Below, piece by piece: positions 1 through 11,975 of a stretch of 64,000 nt of DNA. Under the pieces are notes generated by a model. That model saw nothing but the letters and a program-made list of their open reading frames with translations, did not search any database and had not been told where the DNA came from. Within the stretch, counting starts at the first letter, position 1, and the number at the start of each line of letters is the position of its first letter. The translations under genes and the position numbers were made by a program. The stretch spans positions 744,001 through 808,000 of the forward strand of contig CAJNDS010000491.1 in assembly GCA_905221605.1 (NCBI GenBank), given 5' to 3'. Source of the DNA: Symbiodinium natans. Lineage: Eukaryota > Sar > Dinophyceae > Suessiales > Symbiodiniaceae.

Positions 1-570
1 TTTTGGGGTTTTTGGTTTTAGGGGTTCTTCGCTTGAGGTTGCCGGGTTTTGGGGTTTAGGGCTTCGGGTTGTAGGGTCTTAGGGTTTCGGTTTGGATGTG
101 CCCCCTGTATACTAGCAGTCCTTAATCGAAATTATCATAGCGGGTACTATAATCCCTACTAAGGGCTGTTAGGCTGTTAGTAGAAGGGGGAAGATGGGTA
201 ACCCTAAACCCTAAGCCCTAGCCCTGTAAACCCTATAAACCCTGTAAACCCTATAAACCCTATAATCCCTATAAAACCCAAGCAATTCGTTGTGGGACAT
301 TTTGGGGACTCGGGGGAGTTTTGGGGAGTTTTGGGGCTTGGGCTTCAGTTGGAGGGTTTGGGGTTTAGGGTTTAGGGCTTAGGATTATGGTTGAGGTGTC
401 AGGGTTCTGGGGGCCTGAAAGCCTTCGTGTTTGTTTTAATGAGGTTTTACCGTTCAGAGTGCGATGCCAGAGGTTTTTAAGAAGGGGCGACTACCGGATC
501 GTTTTTTTGGGGGCCAGCGTTCTTTTACACATGGGGGGGGGGGCATTAGGGGCATTCTTGTTCGTAGTAG

Positions 571-589
571 TTAGTACTAGTACTAGTAC

Positions 590-643
<54 letters not shown>

Positions 644-890
644 AAGTAGTAGCAGTAGTAGTAGTAGTAGTAGTAGTAGTCGTCGTAGTAGTAGTAGTAG
701 TAGCAGAAGTAGTAGCAGTAGTAGTAGTAGTAGTAGTAGTCGTCGTAGTAGTCGTAGTAGTCGTAGTAGTCGTAGTAGTCGTAGTAGTCGTAGTAGTCGT
801 AGTAGTCGTAGTAGTCGTAGTAGTCGTAGTAGTCGTAGTAGTCGTAGTAGTCGTAGTAGTCGTAGTAGTCGTAGTAGTCGTAGTCGTACT
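571..890. repeat. AGT to CGTAGT compound microsatellite
   Basis: The tract starts as TAGTAC/AGT triplets, passes through interrupted AGT with two CGT/AGC/AGA-containing blocks, and ends as about 20 regular CGTAGT hexamers. A 198-codon frame through it encodes only serine/arginine runs and is a by-product of the triplet periodicity. Confidence 0.95.
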
Positions 891-2651
891 CGTAGTACCA
901 GCAGGACGTGGTCAGTCCGCTTCCCAAGCGGGTTCCGAACGAACCCCGATCTCAAGCCGCACGCCCAGCGAGGGCTTAGTTAGAGCTGCGGGCTTAGGGC
1001 TTAGGGCTTAGGGTTTAAGGTTTAAGGCTTAAGGCTTAGGGCTTAGGGCTTTACGCCCCTTTCGCCTAGCCCTCTGGACGTGCCATTGCCCTAAACCCTA
1101 AACGGGGCGAGGCATCAACATAGACTTTTATTCGTGAGCAAGCCCACTTTCCAGCTCCACCTAAACCTGAAACCGACCCTATTGACCCAAACATAAACCA
1201 ACACATTTGAGCGTAACACACATTTGCGCATGTGCCTGGACATAGATACCGGCCTAACGAACCGGAGCTTAGGTAAGCAGGGGCACAGTGGGGAGGTGCT
1301 TAGGGTTTAGGGTTTAGGGTTTAGGGTTTAGGGTTTAGGGTTTAGGGTTCAATACGCTGTTGAATGACTGGGGCAGAAAGAATGGAGATCTCTACTCGCG
1401 TCCTTGGGTTTTTTTTGTCACCTTCGTCCTCTTTTAAGCATCGAACCCCTTCAAGCCAAGACCCCCTCCACCGCCCATAATCCCTCAGGCCCTAAACCCT
1501 AAACCCTAAACCCTAAACTCCGATGGGTTTTTGGGCTATTAGGACTGAAGCTTTTCGGGTCTTAGGGCTTCGCGACCCAGTGGAGGGCTCAAGCTTCAGG
1601 GGCTTGTAGGGCTCCCTGAGCTCTCTTGAGCCCTTTAGGGTTCAGGGTTCAGGAGGGTTTAGGGTTTAGGGTTTAGGGTTTAGGGCCTATTCGGGCTTGG
1701 GGCTTAGGGCTTAGGGTTTAGGATTTCGGGTTTAGGGTTTAGGATGGTGTAGGGATTAGAGTTCTGGACTCAAGGGCTTCAACTTAGGGCTGTCAATGCC
1801 AATGTCGGTAGCTGCTGGTCCAAGTCCCTACTACAGGGCGGCTCCCAGTGATAGGGGGCCTCAACCCAAAGCCTATAAAGCCCTATAAACCCTATAAACC
1901 CTATAAATCCTATGACCCTGTAAACCCTATAAACCCTATAAACCCTATGCCCTACACCCTATATACCCTCTAAACCATAAAGCAGGGTTATCAGGATTAT
2001 TTGCTGCGGGTTTTAAGTTCCTCTTTTGTACAGCCCTAAGAACCCAACTATACAAACCCCAGACCCTAAACCACCAAAGACCATAAACCTCACGGACCCT
2101 AAGCCCAAAGACTGTCGCTTGTACAATCCCCAAACCCCAAACCCTCATCCCGAAGCCCTGTAAACCCTGAGCACTTGACCCTAAAGGAAGTCCTAAGACA
2201 CACTCAATGCTCAACCCGGCAAGCCCGATGCCCTGAACCCTAAACCTTGGAACCTGAACCCAACCCAAAACCTTAAACCGTGGACCCTGAACCCAACGCT
2301 GAGCCCTAAACCCTAAATCCTAAACCCTAAACCCTAAACCCCTTGAAAATACGAGGGTTCCGGGGGTCCTCGATGTCCATGCCGGGCGACAGTGGCCGAT
2401 GGCCGAGTGCAGTGCCAGGAGGCCCCGAGAGAGATTTCATGAGCTTTGCTCTTTGGGTGGGGGGAGGGTTTAGGGTTTAGGGTTTAGGGTTTAGGGTGTA
2501 GGGTGTAGGGTGTAGGGTGTAGGGTTTAGGGTTTAGGGTTTAGGGTTTTGGCTCCCCGTGGCTTAGGGAGTTAAGGATTTAGCGCTTCGATTTCTTAGGG
2601 TTCAAGGTGGAGCTTAGGGTTTATGATTTCGGTGTGGTATGAGATTGTTTT

Positions 2652-2728
2652 GGGGTTTAGGGTTTAGGGTTTAGGGTTTAGGGTTTAGGGTTTAGGGTTT
2701 AGGGTTTAGGGTTTAGGGTTTAGGGTTT
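2652..2728 (+). repeat. Uninterrupted TTTAGGG array
   Basis: About eleven consecutive perfect TTTAGGG units, G-rich strand on top, followed by variant TTTGGGG/TTCGGGG units. It is one of the longest perfect G-rich runs in the window. Confidence 0.95.
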
Positions 2729-3584
2729 GGGGTTTCGGGGTTCGGGGTTTCGGGTTTCGGGAGATCTGCGATCTGTCTCTCAGGAGTGTCGTGGTTCAAG
2801 GAGGGCGCCGCGGGTGTTTAAGGAGCTTTTTTCTGCGCGTCAGAGGTTTTTAGGGTTTAGGGTTTAGGGCGTCATCTTTCTAGAGGAGCGAGGGACCAAG
2901 GAGGGGAGGTAAGGTTCGGGATTTCTGGTTCCATCTTAGGGTAGTCACATGGTCCCTTATGATGGGCCCTAGGTTGGGGGGGGGGGGGGGCCCCTTCATA
3001 TCCCCGCATATATACCCTAGAACACCCAGGGGCCCACACTTCCGAACCCATTAAAGCAGGGAAGGGACCAGATTCAGGTAACTTCCCCAAACCCTCAGCC
3101 CTGGCCTAAACCCTAAGGCACAATGTAACTTCCCTTAGGATACTGCGTGAGGATGCCACAACACGGGGCTCATGACGGAGCATGTGATTCCTCAACTTCT
3201 GTCCCCCCCGGGATCACACTTGCTAAGCCTATAAAGGCGCGGCCTCCAAGTCTGCCTACAGCTTTGGGTTTAGGGTTTAGGGTTGAGGGTTGAGGGTTTC
3301 AACTACTCCGGCTCCCCTGAAAACCGAAATCCTAAGCCCTTCGAGTCTCAGTCAGGGCGCCGCGGAGAAGCGCTGAGGAGGCAGCGGCAGCGCTGCGAAG
3401 AAAGGCCCAGAAGGACTGTGTCAGGGTTTAGGGTTTAGGGTCTAGGGTTTAGGGTTTACGGTTTACGGTTTAGGGGTTAGGGCTTCGACTGTGGCATCGT
3501 TTGCAGGGTTTGCGACGATTGCCCTGCAAAAGACGGGAGATCCTGCCAGTAGGGTTTATGGTACGGAAGCCCCAAGAACCAGAG

Positions 3585-3672
3585 ACCCTAAACCCTAAAC
3601 CCTAAACCCTAAACCCTAAACCCTAAACCCTAAACCCTAAACCCTAAACCCTAAACCCTAAACCCTAAACCC
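3585..3672 (-). repeat. Uninterrupted CCCTAAA array
   Basis: About twelve perfect CCCTAAA units, the reverse orientation of the block near 2650. The two lie less than 1 kb apart, so strand orientation switches locally. Confidence 0.95.
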
Positions 3673-6428
3673 TTGACCCAACCACAAAGACCTACAAATC
3701 TCAGGACAACACGCCCCCAATCCGCAAAGCCAATTCAGTCCCACTCCAGCGGCCGGTTTTATGGGTTTAGGTTTCGGGTTTAGGGTTTAGGGTTTATAGG
3801 GTTTATGGGGTTTAGGGTTTAGGGGTGTGTCATGCGTACCCTAAGCCGTATGCAAACCTCAGATGAGCCTTCATAGGTCTAAGCCCACCTCTGAAATCAA
3901 CGGTCTCCCGAGTTGTGCGGCCCGAGGTAGGGTTTAGGGTTTGAGGTCTTGAGTGCTTTGGGGGCCTTAGGAGGCTTTAAACTTAGGGTTTGAGGATTCA
4001 GGTCTTTTGTGCTTTACCCAAAAGCTCCTATGTAGTGGCCTAGAACCCCCCTGCAAGTAGCCCAAAAAGGAACTACATGGGAGCCTTCTTTACCTAAAGG
4101 CTCCTATAGTAGCTTTTATGGGGTAGTCTACTAGAAACCCCCCCCCCCTAAGTAGCCAGGCACCAGGGGGGGGGAGCTTCAGCCAAAAGCGATTTCTGAG
4201 AGCGACTCACACTGCTAGCACAAGACCCCTGAGACCTTCGACAAGACTCGGAGATATTCTCAACAGCCCCCCCCCACACCCCCCTAAAAAGAAAAGAAAA
4301 AATAAATAAATAAATAAATAAGAAGGACACCTAACCCTCCTTGAATATAGTCGAAAGGGGTTTTCACCAAACCCCCTAACCCCGAAACCCTTAAACCCTT
4401 AAAGCCTTGCATCCTTAAACCCTTACACCCTGAAACCCTTAAACCCTTGAACCATTGAACCCTTAAACCCTTAAACCCCAAACCCTAGGGTTTAGGGGTC
4501 ATAAGCCCTGGATCATGACAAGTCCCACAGCTTATAAGGCGCGGCATTTCCTCTGCAACTACAGCCCACCCTAAACAGCCCGCGAAGACGACGTTCTAAA
4601 CAGGCGGCCCAGGCCCGAAGCCAGACAAAGCGCCCAAAACACTCCAAACGAAAAACCTGGAAACTTTCAGGGTTTAGGGTTTAGGGTTTAGGGCTTGGGG
4701 TTTAGGAGCTCCACCGGGCGGTGGCCAAAGTACAGCGCTGGGAAGCCAAGGCGGAGGACAGCAGCAGTGTCGTTTGGTCTTTTAAGTTTGGGGCTTAGGT
4801 TTTAGGGTTGAGGGTTGAGGGTTTTAGGGTGGTCAGGACTCGGAGGGGGGCAGGGTTAACCCTAGTCCCTGAAACCACTCCCACAATCCGACATCACTTG
4901 CAGGTTCAGGCCATTTAGAACCCCAATGATAACTTTACTTCTAGGCCCCCCCTACTAGTAAGTCCTCCAAGTAGGTTATAAGTAGACGTATAATTGGGGT
5001 CACAAGTACCCATGAACCTCCAAGTATAATGCTTCATATGCCTTACTAAGACTACCAAGTATAAATAATGAAGATTTTGTAGGAATTACAGTAGTTTCAG
5101 GGTATATGACCCCAATTTAAGTGTCCATTTCGTCCCAAGGTACAGAGCGCTCCTCTCCTCTCTCTCGCTCTCTCGTGCCTATGTTTTGGTTCCTTTTTGC
5201 GCCCTGGCCTGCTTGAGCTGATGAGTCTCATTTAACCCTGACATCATGACAACACACACACACACACGCACCCTAAGCCCTAAACCCTCAACCCTCAACC
5301 CGCAACCCGCAACTTTCTCAACCCTCAACCCTAAACCCCTGGTGAAAGTCGAGGTTTGTCTCTGTTCGAAGATGGGGTGCCCTGACCCCTAGAAAGGCAG
5401 CCCACCTCTCGGCGTGCCTGACTGATCGCCTCTCTGGACCTAGGGTTTCGGGTTTAGGGTTTGGGGTTTGGGGTTTAGGGTTTAGGGTTTAGGGTTTGGG
5501 GTTTAGGGTTTAAGGTTTAGGGTTTAGGGCCTGACTCGATTGAGGGGGGGCTTGCAAGGAGCTGAGGCGCCTCCAAGACGCGGGCTGCGACGAGAGGCAT
5601 GGGCTCAAGGGATGAAGACTCGCACCCCTAGGGGTTTAGGGTTTAGGGTTTAGGGTTCAGGGTTCAGGGTTTAGGGTTCAGGGTTTAGGGTTTAGGGCTT
5701 AGGGTTTAGGGTTTAGGGTTTAGGGTTTAGGAAGGGTTCCCCTTAATATACTCCGACTATGGGCCTTATATTCCCCTAGGGATCTTTAAAAGGGTCCCCA
5801 AAACGCAAGGCAACCTTAAGAGCCCAAGGTAGAACCACTAAATGGGCTGGGACCGGATGTTGCGGGTTCTGGAGTTGGGGCTTACCCAAACCCCACAGGA
5901 TTTAGGGTTCATGATTTAGGGTTTAGGGTTTAGGATTTATAGGGTTTAGGTTTTTTTTGGGAGGGGGGGGGGGGGGGTGGTTCGGGGGTTTACCTTGGGG
6001 ACTCAAGGATCCCAGGCGTAAACTGTAAGGGTTTAGGGGGCAAGGTTTCTAGGTTTTATAGGGTTTATAGGGTTTTAATAGGGTTTTATTAGGGTTTATT
6101 TAGGGTTTAGAGGGTTTACAGGGTTTAGGGGGGCCACAGGGCATAGGGTTTAGGGAGCGGACCAGAAAATTCCATGACCGCATGACAGCGCCGGTGGCAG
6201 TAGTTTTGGCTTTCATCACGGGACCAAGATGGCGCCTTTTTTCCAGCTGGGCCCTACAAGCCAAATGTGAGCTAAAGATGCTTCGACTACTGAAGCTGAG
6301 TGGCCACTGGCGGCGGCACAGACTTTGTCTGGGAGCTGGGAAGTATCGTAATTAATCCCCCGCAAATTCCCCTCACAAGGGAAATTGATGGATCAGAGTA
6401 GCACATGGTGCACGAGGCTATTTCTTTG

Positions 6429-6450
6429 GGGGGGGGGGGGGGGGGGGGGG
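6429..6450 (+). repeat. Long poly-G tract
   Basis: A run of roughly 22 G at the start of a G-rich segment (to about 6740) built from degenerate 'ggggcttagggtttgg' units. Length in the real genome may differ, because such runs are prone to slippage and sequencing error. Confidence 0.8.
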
Positions 6451-7581
6451 AGTTCCTGTGGTCCCCAAGCTTGAGACAGGTTTAGGGTTTCGGGGTTTTG
6501 GAGTTGAGGGTCTGGGGCTTGGGGCCTTTGGGGTCTGGAGCTTAGGGTTTGGGGCTTGGGGGCTTGGGAAGTTTTGAAGCTCAGGGTTTGGGGCTTAGGG
6601 TTTTGGGGGGTTCTGGAGATTTGGGTTTGGGGCTTCTATAGGCCTTATTGGGGTTTTGGAGCTTAGGGTTTTGGGGATTGTGGAGCTTAGGGTTTGGGGC
6701 TTAGGGCCCTTGGGGTTGTCGATTTAAGGGTCTGGGGCTTAGGCGCCCAATCAGCCTGAGGGACTTCAGGGGATTTTAGGGTTTAGGCCTAGGTTTCAGC
6801 CTAGGTTCATGGGCTTAGGGTTCTTGGACCTCCAATGTACCCGCAAGAACGACGATACAGGCCATACCCCTCTGCATTTGGGGGGGTGCACTGTCGTTTG
6901 GATGGATGTTGTGAGGCGGGGGGCGAGATTTACGCCATAAAAGCTGAGCCTTAAAATATCTACCCTCAACCCTACAGTACTATATAGTACTAAACCGATC
7001 AGGGCAGACAAGTGAGTCGCACCAGCAGGAAGGGTAAGGCGAGAAGCTACCCGAAAAGAAATCCGCTTGCCGGGCCTTACTTGTCGGCGCAAGCCTAAAC
7101 CCTAGCTGCAAACCCTAAAACCCCAAAACCCCTAAATGCCCTCAAGCGCTTCTTTGCTTTTGGGAGCGGCCGCTCCAGGCAAGCATCTCGCAGTCCTTCT
7201 GTGGAGATGAAGTCCTTGAAGGCAGGGCATTCGGGGCAAGAAGGGTATAGGGTTTTTGGCTGATGGCCAAAAGTAGTACCCTTATTCCCTTTTTTTGGGG
7301 GGCTTACCTTCCCTTATAAACCCCATGAAGTAAAAAAAAAAAAAAAGGTACCCGTTTTAAGCCTAGGTTACTGGGCAGCCTAGATTTCTGGGTTTAGGGC
7401 TGACAGGGTTTATAGGCTTTAGGGCTTTGGGGCTTCTGATGCAATGGCTATCATTGGTTGTAGTGAAGAGTGCTGCTGATGGTCAAACGATAGTTCGATT
7501 CAAGATTTTAGAACTGCCAACTGACCCAGACTGCAGACTACGATGCTGTACTTTGTAGGCTTTTCACTGTTGGGTCCTTCC

Positions 7582-7691
7582 CCTAAGGGTCCATGTACCT
7601 TATCTTTATATACTTGGGCCCCCAAAGTCTTTATATAGGAAGTGCTTTAAGGCTCAAGTATTCCCTACTTAGGTACATGGACCCTTAGGGT
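7582..7691. mobile_element. MITE-like short inverted-repeat element
   Basis: CTAAGGGTCCATGTACCT near 7585 pairs with AGGTACATGGACCCTTAG near 7671, an 18-bp perfect terminal inverted repeat around an AT-richer centre. The length of about 110 bp and absence of coding fit a MITE or other hairpin element. I could not identify a target-site duplication with confidence. Confidence 0.5.
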
Positions 7692-10022
7692 TCATTGCGG
7701 TTGAAGCAACTAGGTGGGCACAGGTTGTGCCAGTACTTGTCGTTGATCAGCAGGCTTGTCAGTCGGAGTCTTTCCTGCACAAATGCGCTGGCAATGTCCA
7801 ACGAGGCTTCTTTGCAGTAGGAGAAAGAGACTCTGCCAATTTCAGCATTGGCAGGGTTTGATGGGGGCTTGTAGGGTTTGGTTTCCGGTCTTAGGGTTTA
7901 AGTTGGGGCCCCTGGACCTTTATAACCTGAACCTTCCAACCCACCCCAAACCCGAAACCCGAAACCCGAAACCCGAAACCCTGAACCCTAACCCTCCAAC
8001 CCACCCCCTAACCACTGCAGGCCGTTGCCGCTGCCTTGCAGCAGCTCCCCACAGTGGACTTGAGTCGCCTGGAATGCCATTCTTGTCTGGGGCGGAAGAG
8101 GGGGAATAGCGTACCAAAACACCCTAAGCCTTTGGGTTGAAACTCGAAAGACCCCCCTAGTACGACCCTCTAGATTCTCTTAGGGGGATCTTCAAGCAGC
8201 GACCCCAAATTCCAGATTGTACGGTGTTAGGGTTCATAGCCCCTTCAAATCATCTCTAAACCCCAAGCTCTCATCCTTCCATGTCGAAGTTATTCGTCCA
8301 GTCCTAGGGGGAAAACTGAGGGCACAAAGATGTGTGGATTCTTGCTGTAAACGATTCTTCGAACTTCAACTGAGCAGCGATTCGAATCCCGCTCCTTAGG
8401 CGGTACGGGAGGGCCTCCTATTCCCTGAACTCTGAACCCTAAAAGCCCTGAACCCTACAACCCTACAAACCCTAAACCCCTTACTTCCTGATGTGTTTAG
8501 AGTGAGCCGTGCTAGTCCTTTGTGTGGAAGTCTGTGCCCCGAAGCCCAAACGCCCTAAACCAAAAACCCTAAACCTGCCAAAAAACCCTACGCTCAAAAC
8601 CCCTAAAACCTATTTATAAACCCTATAAAGACCTTAAACCCTATAAAGCCCTAAACCCTATAAAGCCCTAAACCCCATAAACCCTAAAAGCCTCTAAACC
8701 CAAAGCCCGAAGCCTAAGCCGCACATTCCTAGAGTCCCCTCATACCACTTCCGCGGTATTCGGGGGTGCGTGGTACAAGGTTGCCCTAAATCTTTCGAAA
8801 CTCCGAACCCTGAACGTTTAGGGTTTAGGGTTTAGGGGTTTAGGGTTTCGGGTTTCGGGTTTCCGGTTCAGGGGTTACCCGACACAAGGCCCCGACAGAC
8901 AGCGATCAGCCAGTCGCAGCCGCAGCCCACGCCGGCGACGTTTGCAACCAGCTCCTTCCGAGAGAGCCCCTTGATCGTTCAAGGGTTTATAGGGTTTAGG
9001 GTTTAGGATTAAGGGGTTTAGGGTTTATAGGGTTTAGTGTAAAGCGTTGAGGGTTTATAGGGTTTTGGTTTGTAGGGTTTGATTTAAGGTTTAGGGTGTA
9101 TGGTTTTTTCCGGTAAACTGTCAGAATACTGAGCCTTATATGTAGGGTACTCCAATACGGAGGATTGCTTTAGTTTAGGGTCCTTCTGGGTTTGTTAGCT
9201 GAGAACGGAGGTGTTTAGGTTTTGTGCTTTTCTTTTGCGCTGCACTCTACGCGAAAAGGAATCTACTGGTTTAGAGCCCAGGGCCTTCATAGACTTGACA
9301 TAGAACCTTTAAATTCTTCCCATACATCTACTATACTGAGGTTCCCATATAACCGCCCTGTATGGTTCGTACACCATCAGGTCAGCGCTCAAAACTTAAT
9401 CCCCGCGGGGGGTCATTCGTGGACTTCCATGGATTTCAGGAGAGCACTACTCATTAGGTTGGGGGTCTTTCTCCCTGAGCCCCTAAGCCCTAAACCCTAA
9501 ACCCGAAGCCCCAAACCCCAAGCCCCAGACGCGAGCATCCTCACCGAGGTAGGGGCCGCTGCGTCGTCTGCTACCGAGGCACAACCCAACTGGTCCGTAT
9601 GAGCCGCTGAGAGAGAACGAAGCGCCCTAACCCTCAACTCCCTAAACCCTAAACCCTAAACCTCTTAAACGTTAAACCTGGAACCCAAATTTTCTCTGGG
9701 CTACGGGTAGACGGTAGAAGCTTCAGAACCCCAAACCTGTACGTGTTAAACATACCTTGTACGACTCTTAGTCATGGCAACCTACAAACTGAAACGTTTT
9801 TTTCCATTTCCTAAACCCGAAACCCTACACCCTACACCCTAAACCCTAAACCCTAAACCCTAAACCCTCTCCCAGACCCAGAACCCCACTCTCCATGCGC
9901 TGGGCATTTCGAGCGGTCGTCAGGCCGCACTTCCCAGTGGGCCATGGAGCACTTCAGGAGTCGAAGTCGACTTGATAGCTTTTGTCTTCCACAGTTGTGC
10001 ATATTTGCATATACACATGCTA

Positions 10023-10065
10023 CATATATATATATATATACACATATGTATATATATATATATGT
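10023..10065. repeat. AT/TATG dinucleotide tract
   Basis: Alternating TA with a few CACATATG interruptions. The flank to about 10200 is unique-looking non-coding DNA. Confidence 0.85.
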
Positions 10066-11975
10066 ATATGCACGCACCTTAGTTTAGATTTCTTTCAGTT
10101 TCAACTTTGATGAAAGTTGTGAGATCAACCTCAGCGCCCATACCTCTGCGGCCAATCCTGCTATGACTTAGGGCATGCTCCCTTAACGGCAGAAAGAGTC
10201 CCAAAGCAGATCTAGGGAATATGACCCTAAACCCTCAACCCTCAACCCTAAACCCCAAACCCTAAACCCTAAACCCTAAACCCGTGGAAGTTCTGGGGAC
10301 TTGCGATGGCAGCCTCGCTGAAAGATTGCTTTCCCAGTCGCCCAGCGGAGAGCCGGAGCTGCTTGGGTGCGATTAACTAGGACCCTGCGGTTTAGGGTTT
10401 AGGGTTTAGGGTTTAGGGTTTAGGGTCTCGGGTCTAGGGTCTAGGGTTTAGGGTTTTTGTCCTGGGTTTCCTTACAATTATAAGCCCCTCCCCTCAAAGG
10501 GCTTAGGGTTTATTTAAGTCTAAGGTAGCAAAGTGGGAACAAAGAAACGGCCCTCAGAAACCCTGAGGCGGGCGAAACCCCAAACCCTAAACCCTAAACC
10601 CCAAACCCTAAACCCTAAACCCCAAACCCTAAACCCTAAACCCCAAACCTCCTTAACAAGCCGACAGCTCAGAAAGTAAGGCTGGGAGCACAAGGCTGTG
10701 TCCCCCTGTGGCCAAGAGACCTTCTACCGATGGAGTCACAGCCAGGATTTTTTGGGGGTTTGGGGTTTAGGGTTTGGGGTTTCGGGTTTAGGGTTTAGGG
10801 TTTGGGGTTTAGGGTTTAGGGTCCAGCCCCGTGATTGGGATCGGGGTTTAGGGTTTCGGGTTCAGGGTTTTGGGAAACCCTACACCTTAGACCCTAACCC
10901 CTAAACCCGAAACCCTAAACCCGAAACCCTAAACCCTAAACCCTTAACCCTAAACCCTAAACCCTAAACCCTCCTGAAGGACTCGGAGGACGACGACACA
11001 CACGAGCGCCTCCGGATTGGCACCCTCGAGCTCCATCATGAAGACGAGAACGGGAGGGACTTCGCCAAGGAGGACGGGGGGTAGGGTTTAGGGTTTAGGG
11101 TTCAGGGTTCAGGGTTTAGGGTTTAGGGTTTGGGGTTTAGGGTTTAGGGTCTAGGGTCTAGGGTTTAGGGTTTAGGGTTTAGGGTTTAGAGTCCTTACTA
11201 TACGGGAATCTTACCATTATGGCACCACCCATTGTCCACCCAGTAAAGGTATAGTTCTGGGTCCAGGCACAGAAGGGTACGGCCGAAGCCGGCCGGGTGG
11301 GAGTTTAGGGTTTCGGGTTTAGGGGGGCGTCAGGCCCAGGAAGGGTTTAGGGGGTTATGACATAATCCTCTTTTCTGCGATGAGATGGCAGAGCCCCCAA
11401 ACCGCAAGTCTCAAATTCGCAACCTCCAACGTTAAGCCTTAAACCCTAAACGCTAAACCCCAAACCTGAAACCCCAAAACCCCAACACTTAAGCTTGTCC
11501 TGGCAGGTGGGGGTTTTCGAAGATACGGGACCATCAATACAGACCCCCAATAGTAGGATTCCCTGAAAGTAAGGACCCTAAGCCCTAAACCCTAAACCCT
11601 AAACCTCCAGGTCTTTACCGTCCTCTACAAGGGCCGTGTGGTGTGCAGCTCGCAGGATGCGCGTGCGCGCGAGACCTGACCTTATATATCCGAGCCAGCT
11701 GAAAGGGCAGTGGGTTTTAGGGTTAGGCTTTAGGGTTTAGGGTTTAGGCTTTAGGGTTTTTAGGGTTGCACCCCATATTCATGCAACGACAGTTCGGCGC
11801 ACGTTGATGCCTGCCGTCTGCAGCAAGGGTAGCCGAGGAGCAGTGGCATCAACTGTAACTCTGTGTGATTATGTCATGTCATATCTTCATATGGGGCTCC
11901 AAGCGGCTCGAGGGAAGTGCAACTGTTGTTGCCGCAGGACTTGAGGAGTAGAAGAGCCGTGTAGCGAGACAACGC

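Larger units (their letters stand above)
1..11790. repeat. Interstitial telomere-like repeat region, no convincing gene
   Basis: The stretch is dominated by exact and degenerate TTTAGGG / CCCTAAA units (variants TTCAGGG, TTTCGGG, TATAGGG, TTTGGGG) in blocks separated by tens to hundreds of bases of unrelated sequence. The G-rich strand is on top near 1300-1350, 2460-2860, 5450-5730 and 11080-11190. The C-rich strand is on top near 1490-1520, 1870-2340, 3585-3672, 8440-8700 and 10575-10660. Repeated flips mean this is not a chromosome end. Open frames here are short, made of repeat-derived residues, and lack domains. I see no supported coding sequence. Confidence 0.85.

Noticed and set aside
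387-983. 198-codon Ser/Arg-rich ORF resembling an SR protein
   Set aside because: It is produced by the AGT/CGTAGT microsatellite, and all frames on both strands are open there.
1-2350. Chromosome end (true telomere)
   Set aside because: Repeat orientation flips repeatedly and arrays are short and degenerate.
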